From: Anaerostipes hominis (ex Lee et al. 2021) | Lineage (GTDB): Bacteria > Bacillota > Clostridia > Lachnospirales > Lachnospiraceae | Assembly (NCBI RefSeq): GCF_002270485.1 | Contig: NZ_NQOG01000001.1 | Location: 186,001 to 250,000, forward strand | Length of the DNA: 64,000 bases | Direction of reading: 5' to 3' | In this document: in pieces, positions 28,409-37,872 of the stretch | How positions within the stretch are numbered: position 1 is the stretch's first letter | How the letters are laid out: every line of letters starts with the position of its first letter | Made by a program: the position numbers and the translations under genes | Notes under the pieces: model-generated | Told to the model about the DNA's origin: nothing | Databases searched by the model: none | What the model saw: the letters and a program-made list of their open reading frames with translations, nothing else

Positions 28409-29164
28409 TTAACCGATCACGTCGCTCATGTCATACATGCCGGCCGGTTTGCCCGCCAGGTAGATTGCCGCGCTGACTGCTCCTTTCCCAAAGATTGCTT
28501 TGGAGTAGGCCGTGTGATGAAATTCAATGACTTCATCCTGTCCGGCAAAGATCACATCGTGCTGTCCGACTATGGTCCCTCCGCGGACCGCCGAAATGCC
28601 GATCTCTTTTTTCGGACGCTTGATCCTTCTCTGGCTTCGGTCATAAACATACTCATACTCGTTGTGAAGCGCTTCATTGACAGCGTCTGCCAACGCAAGG
28701 GCAGTTCCTGACGGCGCGTCTACTTTCAGTTTATGGTGTTTCTCTACGATATCAATATCAAAATCCGCATCTGCCAGCACCTTTGCCGCCGTATTCACAA
28801 GCTTTAATAAAATATTGACTCCGAGGGACATGTTGGCAGACCTTAAAATTGCGGTCTTTTTGCTTGTCTCCTCGACTTTTTTTAACTGTTCTTCACTCAG
28901 GCCCGTCGTACATAAGACAAGCGGTATCTGCTTTTCAGCCACATAGCTTAACAGACGGTCCGTGGCTTTGGAGGAGGAAAAATCAATGATTACATCGACG
29001 TCCACATTGCAGTCTTCCAAATTTTTAAATACCGGATATGGATTGTGTCCGTCGTCTTTAAAGTCTACTCCCGCCGCCATGACCGCACTTTCGGATTCTT
29101 CGATGATCTCGCTGATCACCTGTCCCATAGCACCATTGCAGCCGTGCATCATTACTTTTATCAT
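28409..29164 (-). CDS. dapB: 4-hydroxy-tetrahydrodipicolinate reductase
   Basis: DapB reduces the product of DapA to tetrahydrodipicolinate with NAD(P)H, in lysine and diaminopimelate synthesis. The 251-residue protein has the dinucleotide site MIKVMMHGCNGAMGQVI, VDVIIDFSSSKATD, and the catalytic EKHHKLKVDAPSGTAL, where the paired His and the Lys are the family's active-site residues. The C-terminal FHHTAYSKAIFGKGAVSAA is also typical. It starts 12 bases after dapA and ends at a terminator. Confidence 0.95.
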   Translation of the reverse strand: MIKVMMHGCNGAMGQVISEIIEESESAVMAAGVDFKDDGHNPYPVFKNLEDCNVDVDVIIDFSSSKATDRLLSYVAEKQIPLVLCTTGLSEEQLKKVEETSKKTAILRSANMSLGVNILLKLVNTAAKVLADADFDIDIVEKHHKLKVDAPSGTALALADAVNEALHNEYEYVYDRSQRRIKRPKKEIGISAVRGGTIVGQHDVIFAGQDEVIEFHHTAYSKAIFGKGAVSAAIYLAGKPAGMYDMSDVIG

Positions 29165-29176
29165 TTGTGCTGCTCC

Positions 29177-30061
29177 TTAAAGAATTCCTGCTTTTTTCAT
29201 AGATTCAATGAGTTCCTGTGCGTGGCCTTCTTCCATCTCTGTAAGCGGCCTTCTCACTGTATTGGCTCCAAAGCCCAGCTCTGCCATAGCTCTTTTTACA
29301 GGGATCGGGTTCACTTCACAGAACAGTTTATGGATCACGTCCATATACTTCATCTGAAGCTCCTGGCTGCCCTTTACATCTCCGTTTAAGAACTTCATGA
29401 CCATATCATGAGTCTCCTGCGGTGCGATGTTGGACAATACAGAGATCACACCCTTACCTCCAAGAGATAAGACCGGAAGGATCTGATCGTCATTTCCGGA
29501 ATACATGTCAAGTTCTCCGTCCGTCAGATAGAGGGCATCCGCAACCTGTGAAAGATTGCCGCTGGCTTCCTTCATACCCACAATATTCTCCACTGATTTG
29601 AAGATCTTTGCCGTCGTCTCAGGCTGAATGTTTACTCCGGTCCTTCCCGGGATATTATACATAATGATAGGAATGTTTACAGAATTACCTATACTCGTGT
29701 AATACTCGACCAAGCCTGCCTGTGTGGCTTTGTTATAGTATGGAGTTACAACTAAAAGCCCGTCGCTTCCGACTCTCTCCGACTCCTTGGCAAGATAAAG
29801 GGCTTCGTCTGTGCAATTAGCACCTGCCCCGGCAATGACCGGAACCCGTTTGTTGACGCATGAAACACATGCGGAAACGACCTCGATTTGCTCCTTGTGA
29901 GACATCGTGGATGCTTCCCCTGTGGTCCCGCAGATGATGATACTGTCGGTGCCGTGATCAATCTGATCGTCAATGACCCTTTCAAGCTGGTCATAGTCTA
30001 CTGATAAGTCTTCTTTCATCGGCGTGATCAATGCAACGCCGGCTCCGGTAAATATAGCCAT
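29177..30061 (-). CDS. dapA: 4-hydroxy-tetrahydrodipicolinate synthase
   Basis: DapA condenses pyruvate with aspartate semialdehyde, the first committed step of lysine/DAP synthesis. The 294-residue TIM barrel has IICGTTGEASTMSHKEQIEV, the catalytic Tyr in IIMYNIPGRTGVN and the Schiff-base lysine in IVGMKEASGNLSQV. Two in-frame ATGs occur; the second, at 30061, has AGGAGG at seven bases, the first only one base away, so the second is preferred. It is followed directly by dapB. Confidence 0.95.
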   Translation of the reverse strand: MAIFTGAGVALITPMKEDLSVDYDQLERVIDDQIDHGTDSIIICGTTGEASTMSHKEQIEVVSACVSCVNKRVPVIAGAGANCTDEALYLAKESERVGSDGLLVVTPYYNKATQAGLVEYYTSIGNSVNIPIIMYNIPGRTGVNIQPETTAKIFKSVENIVGMKEASGNLSQVADALYLTDGELDMYSGNDDQILPVLSLGGKGVISVLSNIAPQETHDMVMKFLNGDVKGSQELQMKYMDVIHKLFCEVNPIPVKRAMAELGFGANTVRRPLTEMEEGHAQELIESMKKAGIL

Positions 30062-30090
30062 ATACATTCCTCCTAATCTCTTATGTAACC

Positions 30091-30579
30091 TTATGATTCT
30101 TTAATTGCGTTAATGCAGTAGATGTCATCCACCCAGTCCTTCAAAGAATCAGGCAGCCTTCTTCCTGTCATGATGACTTCCAGTTCCTCGTCCCTTTCGG
30201 CGACCAAAGCCACCAGTTCCTCCTCAGAAAGAAGTCCAAGATCTAAAAGTCCGAGTACCTCATCAAGCACTAAGACATCGCACTGTCTGGTGTCAATGAC
30301 CTTTTTCGTATAACAGAGGCCGTTGCCGATGAAATGCTCCTGCTCTTTCTTTTGTTCAGGCGTCAGATCCATATAGTGCTGTTCATACTTCTCAAAACTG
30401 AACAGCTGGATCTCTGGTTCCAGGCGTCTTATAAAGCTGATTTCCTCCGTGTCTTTTCCTTTCAGGAATTGAACAATAATGACTTGCTTCCCCTGTCCTG
30501 CTGCTTTGATGCAGTGGCCTAAGGCCGACGATGTCTTCCCTTTGCCCTGGCCGCAGTAAACTTCCACTCGTCCTTTCAT
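30091..30579 (-). CDS. cobO: Corrinoid adenosyltransferase, CobO/BtuR family
   Basis: CobO adds the 5'-deoxyadenosyl group of ATP to cob(I)yrinate or cobalamin. The 162-residue protein has the modified P-loop at the N-terminus (VYCGQGKGKTSSALGHCI), VIIVQFLKGKD, and DVLVLDEVLGLLDLGLL, followed by EVIMTGRRLPDSLKDW. These are the conserved family motifs. It lies 29 bases before dapA and could be co-transcribed, but no other cobalamin gene is nearby. Whether it acts in synthesis or salvage cannot be seen. Confidence 0.88.
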   Translation of the reverse strand: MKGRVEVYCGQGKGKTSSALGHCIKAAGQGKQVIIVQFLKGKDTEEISFIRRLEPEIQLFSFEKYEQHYMDLTPEQKKEQEHFIGNGLCYTKKVIDTRQCDVLVLDEVLGLLDLGLLSEEELVALVAERDEELEVIMTGRRLPDSLKDWVDDIYCINAIKES

Positions 30580-30771
30580 CTTTTCACCTCAAAGAATCTT
30601 CCTTTAGTAATATCGCTTTATTATATCACCATTCCGGCAAAAAATCTATACATTATCGTACGAAGTACGTCCACCCGAAGGGTTTAAAATACGGTGTGCT
30701 CTGCGGTAATACCTAGTGAAATCCCCCGATTTTATGCTGACTTACCCGTATGTCCTGCAAAACAAAGGGTT

Positions 30772-31407
30772 TTACTCTTCTTCCGGGACCTTCATTTCCA
30801 GTTTATTCACAGACACTTCATATGCAGTCCTCTTTACAACTTCAAATTCACTGATCCGCTTCTGGTACTCACGGCTCTGAATCCTTCCCACAAGTTCAAT
30901 CCTGGAGCCGATCTCAAGACTCCCCGCAAATCTGGCATTCCTTCCCCAGCAGATACAAGGGATATAATCGGATTTCCCGTAGGAGCGGTTCACAGCCAGC
31001 AAAATGTCGCAGATTTCTCTTCCGAGCGGCGTCATCCGGTAGACCGGCTGCTTGCAGATAAACCCGTCCAGCTGGATCTGATTCGGCTTAACGTCTTCCA
31101 TAGAATCAAGGAACTCCAAATCCCTGACGAAGACGGACAAAATCAAATGGTTATGGTTTTCTTCATGTTTGTTATACGACCGGAACTGTCCGAAAGCCCT
31201 GAGATATTTCCCCCGGCAGTCCTTTGTAACGTCCACTAAACGTTCGGAAATCATCAATGGTATTTCATCAGTCGCTTCGCTTAACCTGTTTACTAAAAGT
31301 TTGACCATATAAAAACCTTCGCCAAAAATCTCATGGCTGTATTCAAAGGTGGATATAATCTCGCCCGCTACCTCCACTTGATTATTATTGATTCCTTTTT
31401 CTGTCAT
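30772..31407 (-). CDS. SSB-like protein with two OB folds
   Basis: The 211-residue product looks like two single-stranded-DNA-binding OB folds in tandem, about residues 8-95 and 105-200. The second holds the clearer SSB-like strand set (NQIQLDGFICKQPVYRMTPL, DYIPCICWGRNARFAGSLEI, VELVGRIQSREYQ-type ending). Such proteins are annotated as single-stranded DNA-binding or primosomal PriB-like in Clostridia and are distinct from the main ssb. The ATG at 31407 has GGGAG before it; a longer frame begins at 31491 but lacks support. No neighbour suggests a specific process. Confidence 0.65.
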   Translation of the reverse strand: MTEKGINNNQVEVAGEIISTFEYSHEIFGEGFYMVKLLVNRLSEATDEIPLMISERLVDVTKDCRGKYLRAFGQFRSYNKHEENHNHLILSVFVRDLEFLDSMEDVKPNQIQLDGFICKQPVYRMTPLGREICDILLAVNRSYGKSDYIPCICWGRNARFAGSLEIGSRIELVGRIQSREYQKRISEFEVVKRTAYEVSVNKLEMKVPEEE

Positions 31408-31512
31408 ACTTTTTCTCCCTTCTTGTATCAATTCGTGTACTATACAGAGTATTCTAAACTGACAACAATTAGAAGAAAAATCCTTCGACAAAATATTCGG
31501 AAGGTTTTGACA

Positions 31513-33339
31513 TTATTGTTTCTTATACGCCTGTCTTTTTCTCATCGTAGGGTCCAGAATTTTTTTTCGGATTCTGATATTTTCCGGAGTGATCTCCAGG
31601 AGTTCATCGGTGTCGATAAACTCTAAGGCCTGCTCCAGGCTTAAAATTTTCGGCGGCGAAAGCTTTAAAGCATCGTCGGAACCCGATGCACGGGTATTGG
31701 TGAGCTTTTTCGTTCTGCACACGTTCACCTCAACGTCCTCGGCTTTTCCGTTCTGCCCGATGACCATGCCGCTGTAAACCTTCTCTCCGGCTCCAACAAA
31801 CAGCGTTCCTCTCTCCTGGGCCGCAAATAATCCGTAGGTCACAGTCTCCCCTGTTTCATATGCGATCAGGGAACCCTGCTTGCGGTATTGAATATCTCCC
31901 TTATAAGGTCCATAACCGTCGAATACTGTATTTAAAATGCCGTTTCCCTTGGTATCTGTCAAAAATTCTCCCCGGTATCCGATCAAACCTCTGGACGGAA
32001 TAGAGAATTCAAGCCTTGAATAACCGCCTTTGGCAGAACTCATACCCTGAAGTTCACCCTTTCTCTGGCTTAATTTATCGATGACGGCTCCGGCAAACTC
32101 TTCCGGCACGTCAACTACGGCGATCTCCATCGGTTCCAGCTTTTTGCCTTTCTCATCTTCCTTATAGAGGACTTCCGCTTTACTCACTGCAAACTCATAA
32201 CCCTCACGGCGCATGTTCTCGATCAGAACGGATAAATGGAGCTCTCCACGGCCGGATACCTTATAACTGTCTGTGGTATCGCTTTCCTCTACCCTTAAAC
32301 TGACATCCGTATTCAATTCACGGAACAGCCTGTCCCTTAAATGCCTGCTGGTGACAAACTTTCCTTCCTGTCCGGCCAAAGGACTGTCATTGACCATGAA
32401 CTGCATAGCAATCGTAGGCTCTGAGATTTTCTGGAACGGGATCGCAGCCGGCTCATCCATGTCACAGATCGTATCCCCGATATGAATGTCTGAAATTCCG
32501 GAAATGGCAACAATAGAACCGATGCCTGCCTCTTTCACATCCACTTTGTTAAGACCCTCGAATTCATATAACTTGGTGATGCGGACCTTTTGCTGTTTCT
32601 CTTCTTCATGGGCATTTACAACCATATACTCCTGGTTTACCTTGATAGAACCATTGTCCACTTTGCCGACTCCGATCCTTCCCACATATTCATTGTAGTC
32701 AATGGTACTGATCAATACCTGAGTCGGTTTCTCCGGATCTCCCTCCGGCGCCTCAATGTGTTCAATGATAGTGTTGAACAGCGGCTTCATATCTTTCTTC
32801 TCATCGGAAAGATCGGCAACCGCATATCCGCCCTTTGCGGACGCGAAGACAAACGGACAGTCCAGCTGCTTGTCGTCTGCGTCCAGTTCCATCAGTAATT
32901 CCAGTACTTCATCCACCACTTCATCAGGCCTTGCTTCCGGACGGTCTACTTTATTGACACAGACGATCACGGACAAGTCCAATTCCAGCGCTTTTTTTAA
33001 TACAAACTTTGTCTGTGGCATAGGGCCTTCAAAGGCGTCTACTACAAGAACCACTCCGTTTACCATCTTTAACACACGCTCTACTTCGCCGCCGAAGTCA
33101 GCATGTCCCGGAGTATCAATAATATTGATCTTTACATCGTTATAGCGCACGCCGGTATTCTTTGACAAAATCGTGATACCGCGTTCCCTCTCAATATCGT
33201 TAGAGTCCATGACTCTTTCTTCTACTTCCTGATTTTCACGGAAGATACCGCTCTGTTTTAATAACTCATCCACCAATGTGGTCTTTCCATGATCTACATG
33301 GGCAATAATCGCAATATTTCTAATATCTTCTCTTACCAT
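31513..33339 (-). CDS. typA: Translational GTPase TypA/BipA
   Basis: TypA (BipA) is a ribosome-associated GTPase involved in 50S assembly and stress response. The 608-residue protein has the P-loop AHVDHGKTTLVDELL, RERGITILSKNTGV, DTPGHADFGGEVERVL and NKVDRPEARP, then the EF-G-like domains and the TypA-specific C-terminal region (RTKKLTNTRASGSDDALKLS). All G motifs are intact and the length is typical. A single gene with upp further upstream. Confidence 0.96.
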   Translation of the reverse strand: MVREDIRNIAIIAHVDHGKTTLVDELLKQSGIFRENQEVEERVMDSNDIERERGITILSKNTGVRYNDVKINIIDTPGHADFGGEVERVLKMVNGVVLVVDAFEGPMPQTKFVLKKALELDLSVIVCVNKVDRPEARPDEVVDEVLELLMELDADDKQLDCPFVFASAKGGYAVADLSDEKKDMKPLFNTIIEHIEAPEGDPEKPTQVLISTIDYNEYVGRIGVGKVDNGSIKVNQEYMVVNAHEEEKQQKVRITKLYEFEGLNKVDVKEAGIGSIVAISGISDIHIGDTICDMDEPAAIPFQKISEPTIAMQFMVNDSPLAGQEGKFVTSRHLRDRLFRELNTDVSLRVEESDTTDSYKVSGRGELHLSVLIENMRREGYEFAVSKAEVLYKEDEKGKKLEPMEIAVVDVPEEFAGAVIDKLSQRKGELQGMSSAKGGYSRLEFSIPSRGLIGYRGEFLTDTKGNGILNTVFDGYGPYKGDIQYRKQGSLIAYETGETVTYGLFAAQERGTLFVGAGEKVYSGMVIGQNGKAEDVEVNVCRTKKLTNTRASGSDDALKLSPPKILSLEQALEFIDTDELLEITPENIRIRKKILDPTMRKRQAYKKQ

Positions 33340-33450
33340 CTTTTACTCACTTTCCTTTAAAAAACGTCAACTTTTGTAGTTTAGCACATTCAGATATAAG
33401 ATTCAAATATTACTCTCATTGTTTCCCAATGTAATTCCCTCATTCATTCT

Positions 33451-34083
33451 TTATTTCGTTCCGAAAATACGATCGCCGGCATCGCCGAGTCCCGGCAGAA
33501 TGTATCCGTTTTCATTTAATCCCCTGTCTATCTCCCCACAGTAGATCTGAATGTCAGGATGTGCCTCCGACAGGCGTTTTACTCCTTCAGGCGCTGCTAT
33601 GATGGAGACAAACTTTATCTGCTTTCCGCCCTTTTTTTTCACAAACTGAACCGCCGCATCCGCAGATCCTCCGGTTGCCAGCATGGGATCTACGATCAGG
33701 ATCATGCGCTGGTCGATCCCTTCCGGCAGTTTGCAGTAATATTCTTTGGGTTCCAGAGTCTCTTCGTCTCTGTACATACCCACATGTCCTACTTTAGCAG
33801 ACGGCACCAGGGACAGAATCCCTCCGGTCATGCCGAGTCCTGCCCTGAGGATCGGGACCAGAGCAAGCTTCTTTCCTTTAATAATCGGTGCCGTGGTTGT
33901 CTCCATCGGTGTCTTGATCTCGATTTCTTCCATCTCCAGATCCCTGAGCACCTCATAACCCATGAGCATAGAAATTTCTTCCACCAGTGCCCTGAATTCC
34001 TTGGTCTTGCACGTTTCATCCCTTAACTGGGAAATCTTATGTTTGATTAACGGATGGCTAAAAACAGTTACATTTTCGTTCAT
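33451..34083 (-). CDS. upp: Uracil phosphoribosyltransferase
   Basis: Upp makes UMP from uracil and PRPP in pyrimidine salvage. The 210-residue protein has [20 protein letters not shown] at the start, [20 protein letters not shown], the PRPP site [20 protein letters not shown] and the C-terminal uracil site [14 protein letters not shown]. All are the standard bacterial motifs. It is divergent from hydE. Nothing unusual is seen. Confidence 0.96.
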   Translation of the reverse strand: MNENVTVFSHPLIKHKISQLRDETCKTKEFRALVEEISMLMGYEVLRDLEMEEIEIKTPMETTTAPIIKGKKLALVPILRAGLGMTGGILSLVPSAKVGHVGMYRDEETLEPKEYYCKLPEGIDQRMILIVDPMLATGGSADAAVQFVKKKGGKQIKFVSIIAAPEGVKRLSEAHPDIQIYCGEIDRGLNENGYILPGLGDAGDRIFGTK

Positions 34084-34221
34084 AACAGTTTCCTTTCTGT
34101 ATCTTCTGTAGTTTCTGATAAAAATTTTATCACAAACAGGCCCACATAGAAATCCTTTCTATTCTATTTCTATTATGGTATGATATTTTCACGAATATGC
34201 TAAGAAAGGAACCTGATCTTC

Positions 34222-35271
34222 ATGAACCATTTTGAGTTGATAAACCGATTATATAAAGAACAGATTTTGCCAAAAGAAGATTTTATACGCCTGATCGAAC
34301 ACAGGACAGCAGAGGATGCCGAATATCTTGCATCCCTGGCCCGGAAAGAAGCTCAGAAAATATATGGCACCGGAGTTTTCCCAAGGGGGCTCATTGAATT
34401 TACCAACTACTGCAAAAATGACTGCTTATACTGCGGTATCCGCCGTTCCAACCCAAATGTCAGCCGTTACCGTTTGACTGAGGAGCAGATTCTCTCCGCA
34501 TGTGAAAGCGGATATGAGCTTGGATACCGAAGTTTTGTCCTTCAGGGAGGTGAAGACCCTTATTTTCATGATGAGCGTATAGTCTCTATTGTCTCCGCCA
34601 TGCGCAAATCCTATCCAGACTGCGCTATCACCCTGTCCCTTGGGGAACGCTCACCGGAAAGCTACCAGGCTCTCTTTGAGGCGGGAGCCAACCGTTATCT
34701 CCTGCGCCATGAGACAGCCACCGAGGAGCACTATCAAAAACTTCATCCCGAAGCGATGTCACTGGCCCGCCGCAAGCAGTGCCTGTGGGACTTAAAAAAA
34801 GCCGGCTTTCATGTCGGTACCGGCTTTATGGTAGGTGCCCCCGGACAGACGGCTGCCCATCTGGCTGAAGATCTTCTGTTTATCAAAGAGCTGAATCCTA
34901 AAATGGTAGGGATTGGGCCGTTCATCCCTCATCACGATACACCGTTTAAGGACGAGCCGTCCGGCACAGCGGACCTCACAACTTATATGATCAGCATCCT
35001 GCGCCTGATGAATCACCATCTCCTGCTGCCTTCCACCACGGCACTTGGAACAATTGATCCGAACGGCCGTGAAAAAGGAATCCTGGCCGGTGCAAATGTG
35101 GTTATGCCGAATCTCTCCCCGATTGATGTCAGGAAAGATTATGCTCTCTACGACAACAAGATCTGCACCGGAGATGAGGCCGCCGAATGCGTAGGCTGTC
35201 TCGGACGCAGGATGGAAAGCATCGGTTATCACCTGGAATTTAGCCGCGGAGATTACCGGGAATATTTATAA
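34222..35271 (+). CDS. hydE: [FeFe]-hydrogenase maturase HydE
   Basis: HydE is a radical SAM enzyme that works with HydF and HydG to build the di-iron part of the hydrogenase H-cluster. The 349-residue protein has the 4Fe-4S motif with Cys64, 68 and 71 (NYCKNDCLYCGIRR), the GGE motif in FVLQGGEDPYF, and VGTGFMVGAPGQT, as in HydE/BioB-like proteins. The C-terminal cysteines resemble the second cluster site of some HydE. hydF and hydG are not in the window. The start at 34222 follows a GAAAGGA ribosome site. Confidence 0.93.
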   Translation: MNHFELINRLYKEQILPKEDFIRLIEHRTAEDAEYLASLARKEAQKIYGTGVFPRGLIEFTNYCKNDCLYCGIRRSNPNVSRYRLTEEQILSACESGYELGYRSFVLQGGEDPYFHDERIVSIVSAMRKSYPDCAITLSLGERSPESYQALFEAGANRYLLRHETATEEHYQKLHPEAMSLARRKQCLWDLKKAGFHVGTGFMVGAPGQTAAHLAEDLLFIKELNPKMVGIGPFIPHHDTPFKDEPSGTADLTTYMISILRLMNHHLLLPSTTALGTIDPNGREKGILAGANVVMPNLSPIDVRKDYALYDNKICTGDEAAECVGCLGRRMESIGYHLEFSRGDYREYL

Positions 35272-35638
35272 ATCCTGTCTCCCCTTCCGTTCGGCAGTTT
35301 CTTGCCGAATTTCCTATGGCTCCCGCATGATATAATGATTTATTTCCTCTTGCTGTTAAAGTGCCGCAATTACTGTCACAGCGATGATTGCGCTCAACTG
35401 CAGATTCACATTGAAGGACCAGCTCTCTGTTCAATGGTGATAGAGATACTCGAAGGCCTGTTCGTCTCCGCCTTTTGCCCTCTCTACATAAGGGCACAGC
35501 TTTTCATAAATATTATCTCTCTACATCCTACTACTCCTGTGTATTCTGCTTGTTACTATAAATTAATTATTCCCGAAACAAGATGCAAAAAACTGGAAAT
35601 AAGTCTGCAAACATGGAGTTTCTTTTGTAGTGCCGTCT
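35272..35638. other. Gap between hydE and subtilisin gene with gene debris
   Basis: This 367-base stretch contains no intact gene. It holds an inverted repeat TTCGGCA/TGCCGAA just after hydE and, on the minus strand, the sigma-factor remnant at 35431-35526 and a short hydrophobic tail VNLQLSAIIAVTVIAAL ending in a stop at 35356. Confidence 0.5.
35431..35526 (-). pseudogene. Sigma-70 family factor remnant
   Basis: On the minus strand an AGGAG-preceded ATG at 35526 is followed at once by TAG, then RDNIYEKLCPYVERAKGGDE and QAFEYLYHH before a TGA. The pattern of a short helix, an ERAK-GDE turn and AFEYLY is the start of region 2 of ECF-type sigma factors. The rest of the protein is missing. The stop at codon 2 and the truncation show it is dead. 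The match is short. Confidence 0.45.
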
Positions 35639-37324
35639 CTAACGGATTCTTAAAAAAGCCTGATAAACATCCACGGCCCCAAATCCCCATTCCCTGTTTG
35701 GATAATTTCGGTCCGGATCTCTCCTGGCTCCGCGGATCAGATAATTTTTCAGTCTCAGCGTGTTCATGATCAAGTCATTTTCTTTGACCTGACCCCACTC
35801 CAACAGCAGTGCCGCAAGACCCGCGACCACTGCCCCTGAAATACTGGCGCCCGTCTTCATCCCAAACCTGTTCCTTGGAAGGACTCCGATCACATTGACA
35901 CCCGGCGCCGAAAAATCTGGCTGTATGGTCATGGTCCTGGGATATCCCCTTCCGCTTTCGATAAAAAAACTGTTATTGCTCTGATTATAAGTGGAAGGAG
36001 TAATGACCGGTGCCGCGTTTCCCGGTGCAGTCAGTGTATTATACGGTGTGGATTCCAAAAAATAAGTCTCATCGGTGATAAAATTCCGTATGGGAAGCCA
36101 CATGTCAAACTCCCTGCTCCCTACATTTTCGTCTGTGACATGAACCTTCCATATTCCCTCTGCCGGGGCACGGAATCTCATGCGGATAAAAGGCGAACCA
36201 GTGGATATGTCAATGGTAAAATAATCTACGATGAGACTCGTCTGTTCCAGCAGAAATGTGATATTTCTTCTGCCCTTGTAGCCTCCTGATATTACACCGG
36301 TTCTCTGGCCGGAGGGCGATTCGATGTCCACAAAAAACTGGTTTGGCTGAAAGCCCCACAGTTCCGCCGTAAATCCATATTCCCCCGGTCCCACCTTTAT
36401 TTCCACCACAACCTCTCCATCTGAGAGAGTACCCGCATAGTGATGTTTGGCCTGCCCTTCATTTCCCCCGGTCACAACGATCGCAATTCCCGGCTGGTAT
36501 GCCAGGGCTGAAATCTGCCTGGCCAGCGGTGAAGTTCCGGTGTGGGAAGAAAGATTGGTCCCAAGTCCCAGATAGATCACAACCGGCATATTAAGTTCAT
36601 CTGCCTTCTCCAGAACATAGCGGATCGCCAGCATGATATCTGATTCTGCATATACTTCCTTTGAAGGGTCAATACAGTAATATTCTTTCAGGTAGCTTTT
36701 TGCCTGTTTCAGTTTTACCACCACCAGCTCGGACCCTGGTGCGATCCCTGAAAAATTCTCTTCCTGTACTTCATTTCCCGCGATCATGCCTGCAAGAAAT
36801 GTCCCATGCCCCGACGTATCCTGGCTCGGAACAATCTCCAGGGGATCTTCTGCCTGCAACGCCTTATCAATCTGCTCTTTTGTATATTCTGTCCCATATC
36901 CATAAGGCATTGGAGGATCTTCTCCCTGTATCGTCTGATCCCACATATATTGAATCTTTGTAGTCTGATTTCCCAGCTGGAACACAGTATTGGTATAGTC
37001 GATCCCTGTATCTATGACTGCTGCCAGGACTCCCTGTCCCGTAAGATCCAGCCCCGACCGCTGCACCTGGGCCGCCCCGGTCTCCTCCAGAACCTGCATA
37101 TCCATGAGGCCGTAGCACCTGGGAATTGCATTTCCCGAAAAATTGGAGACAGGGGAAGCAGCCGCCTGCTGCTCATCTACATAGACGATCGCATATTGAA
37201 AATTCACCTGAGTGATGCAGTCTGTGTGATAAAAGTCCCGAAGTTCATTCGGATTGGTCCTGAATCCGGAAATAAAATCGCGGTAATTTTCATTGACTGC
37301 CGCACCAATGCAAGCATCCGGCAT
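35639..37324 (-). CDS. S8 family serine peptidase (Csp-like subtilisin)
   Basis: The 561-residue protein is a subtilisin without a signal peptide, of the type found in spore-forming Clostridia as germination proteases CspA/B/C. The catalytic triad is intact: Asp105 in AAVIDTGIDYTN, His173 in DTSGHGTFLAGMIAGN and Ser494 in TGASISGAVVAGLAALLLEW. The usual GTS before the serine is GAS here, and the Pro that normally follows is absent (SISGAV). A beta-sandwich insertion of about 150 residues (from roughly 270 to 430) precedes the Ser segment. AGGGAG precedes the ATG. A role in spore germination is inference from family and context. Confidence 0.82.
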   Translation of the reverse strand: MPDACIGAAVNENYRDFISGFRTNPNELRDFYHTDCITQVNFQYAIVYVDEQQAAASPVSNFSGNAIPRCYGLMDMQVLEETGAAQVQRSGLDLTGQGVLAAVIDTGIDYTNTVFQLGNQTTKIQYMWDQTIQGEDPPMPYGYGTEYTKEQIDKALQAEDPLEIVPSQDTSGHGTFLAGMIAGNEVQEENFSGIAPGSELVVVKLKQAKSYLKEYYCIDPSKEVYAESDIMLAIRYVLEKADELNMPVVIYLGLGTNLSSHTGTSPLARQISALAYQPGIAIVVTGGNEGQAKHHYAGTLSDGEVVVEIKVGPGEYGFTAELWGFQPNQFFVDIESPSGQRTGVISGGYKGRRNITFLLEQTSLIVDYFTIDISTGSPFIRMRFRAPAEGIWKVHVTDENVGSREFDMWLPIRNFITDETYFLESTPYNTLTAPGNAAPVITPSTYNQSNNSFFIESGRGYPRTMTIQPDFSAPGVNVIGVLPRNRFGMKTGASISGAVVAGLAALLLEWGQVKENDLIMNTLRLKNYLIRGARRDPDRNYPNREWGFGAVDVYQAFLRIR

Positions 37325-37377
37325 AAAATTCTCCCTAAAAATAATCTTGCTTAATAGTTATGAAATGTCTATTGAAA

Positions 37378-37860
37378 TTATGATTTTTTCTCTATGAGAT
37401 GATTTTGTGCAGTTTCCACATAATACCGGCTGCTTTCCCTGATATGGCGGATTTCTACTTCTGTTACCGGACGGACCACCTTTGCGGGACGTCCGAACGC
37501 AAGGCTTCCGTCCGGGATCACGGTTCCTTCCGTCACAAGGCTTCCCGCCCCGATGAAACAATGTGTGCCGATCTCGGCTCCGTTCATGATGATGCTTCCC
37601 ATGCCGATCATTGTCTCATCCCCAATAGTGCACCCGTGAAGAATCGTGTTGTGTCCTACCGTCACCCGCTCCCCTACGAGAACCGGATGGCCTTCCTCCA
37701 CGTGGACCGTGCAGTTTTCCTGGATGTTGGTCTGGTTTCCGATCTTTATACGGTTTTCGTCGCCCCTGACCACAGAGGAGAACCAGACAGAAACTCCGTC
37801 TCCCAATTCCACGTCTCCCAGCACTGCAGCCGTAGGTGCCTGATAATATGTCTTTTCCAT
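37378..37860 (-). CDS. Gamma carbonic anhydrase-like hexapeptide protein
   Basis: The 160-residue protein is a left-handed beta helix of hexapeptide repeats. SVWFSSVVRGDENRIKIGNQ, TNIQENCTVHVEEGHP and VTVGHNTILHGCTIGD carry the gamma carbonic anhydrase pattern, with three histidines (in VHVEEGH, VGHN and LHGC) that can bind zinc. The substrate in bacteria is often unproven, so carbonic anhydrase activity is inference. It lies 12 bases after fbp and is probably co-transcribed. Length is normal. Confidence 0.88.
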   Translation of the reverse strand: MEKTYYQAPTAAVLGDVELGDGVSVWFSSVVRGDENRIKIGNQTNIQENCTVHVEEGHPVLVGERVTVGHNTILHGCTIGDETMIGMGSIIMNGAEIGTHCFIGAGSLVTEGTVIPDGSLAFGRPAKVVRPVTEVEIRHIRESSRYYVETAQNHLIEKKS

Positions 37861-37872
37861 AGTGTCTGCTCC

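Noticed and set aside
30580-30771. Structured element in the gap before the CobO gene
   Set aside because: A short CGTAC/GTACG hairpin is present, but nothing else supports a riboswitch, including no cobalamin box.
35302-35769. Plus-strand open frame after hydE
   Set aside because: It runs into the antisense of the subtilisin gene, has no ribosome site or family match, and the other strand shows gene debris.
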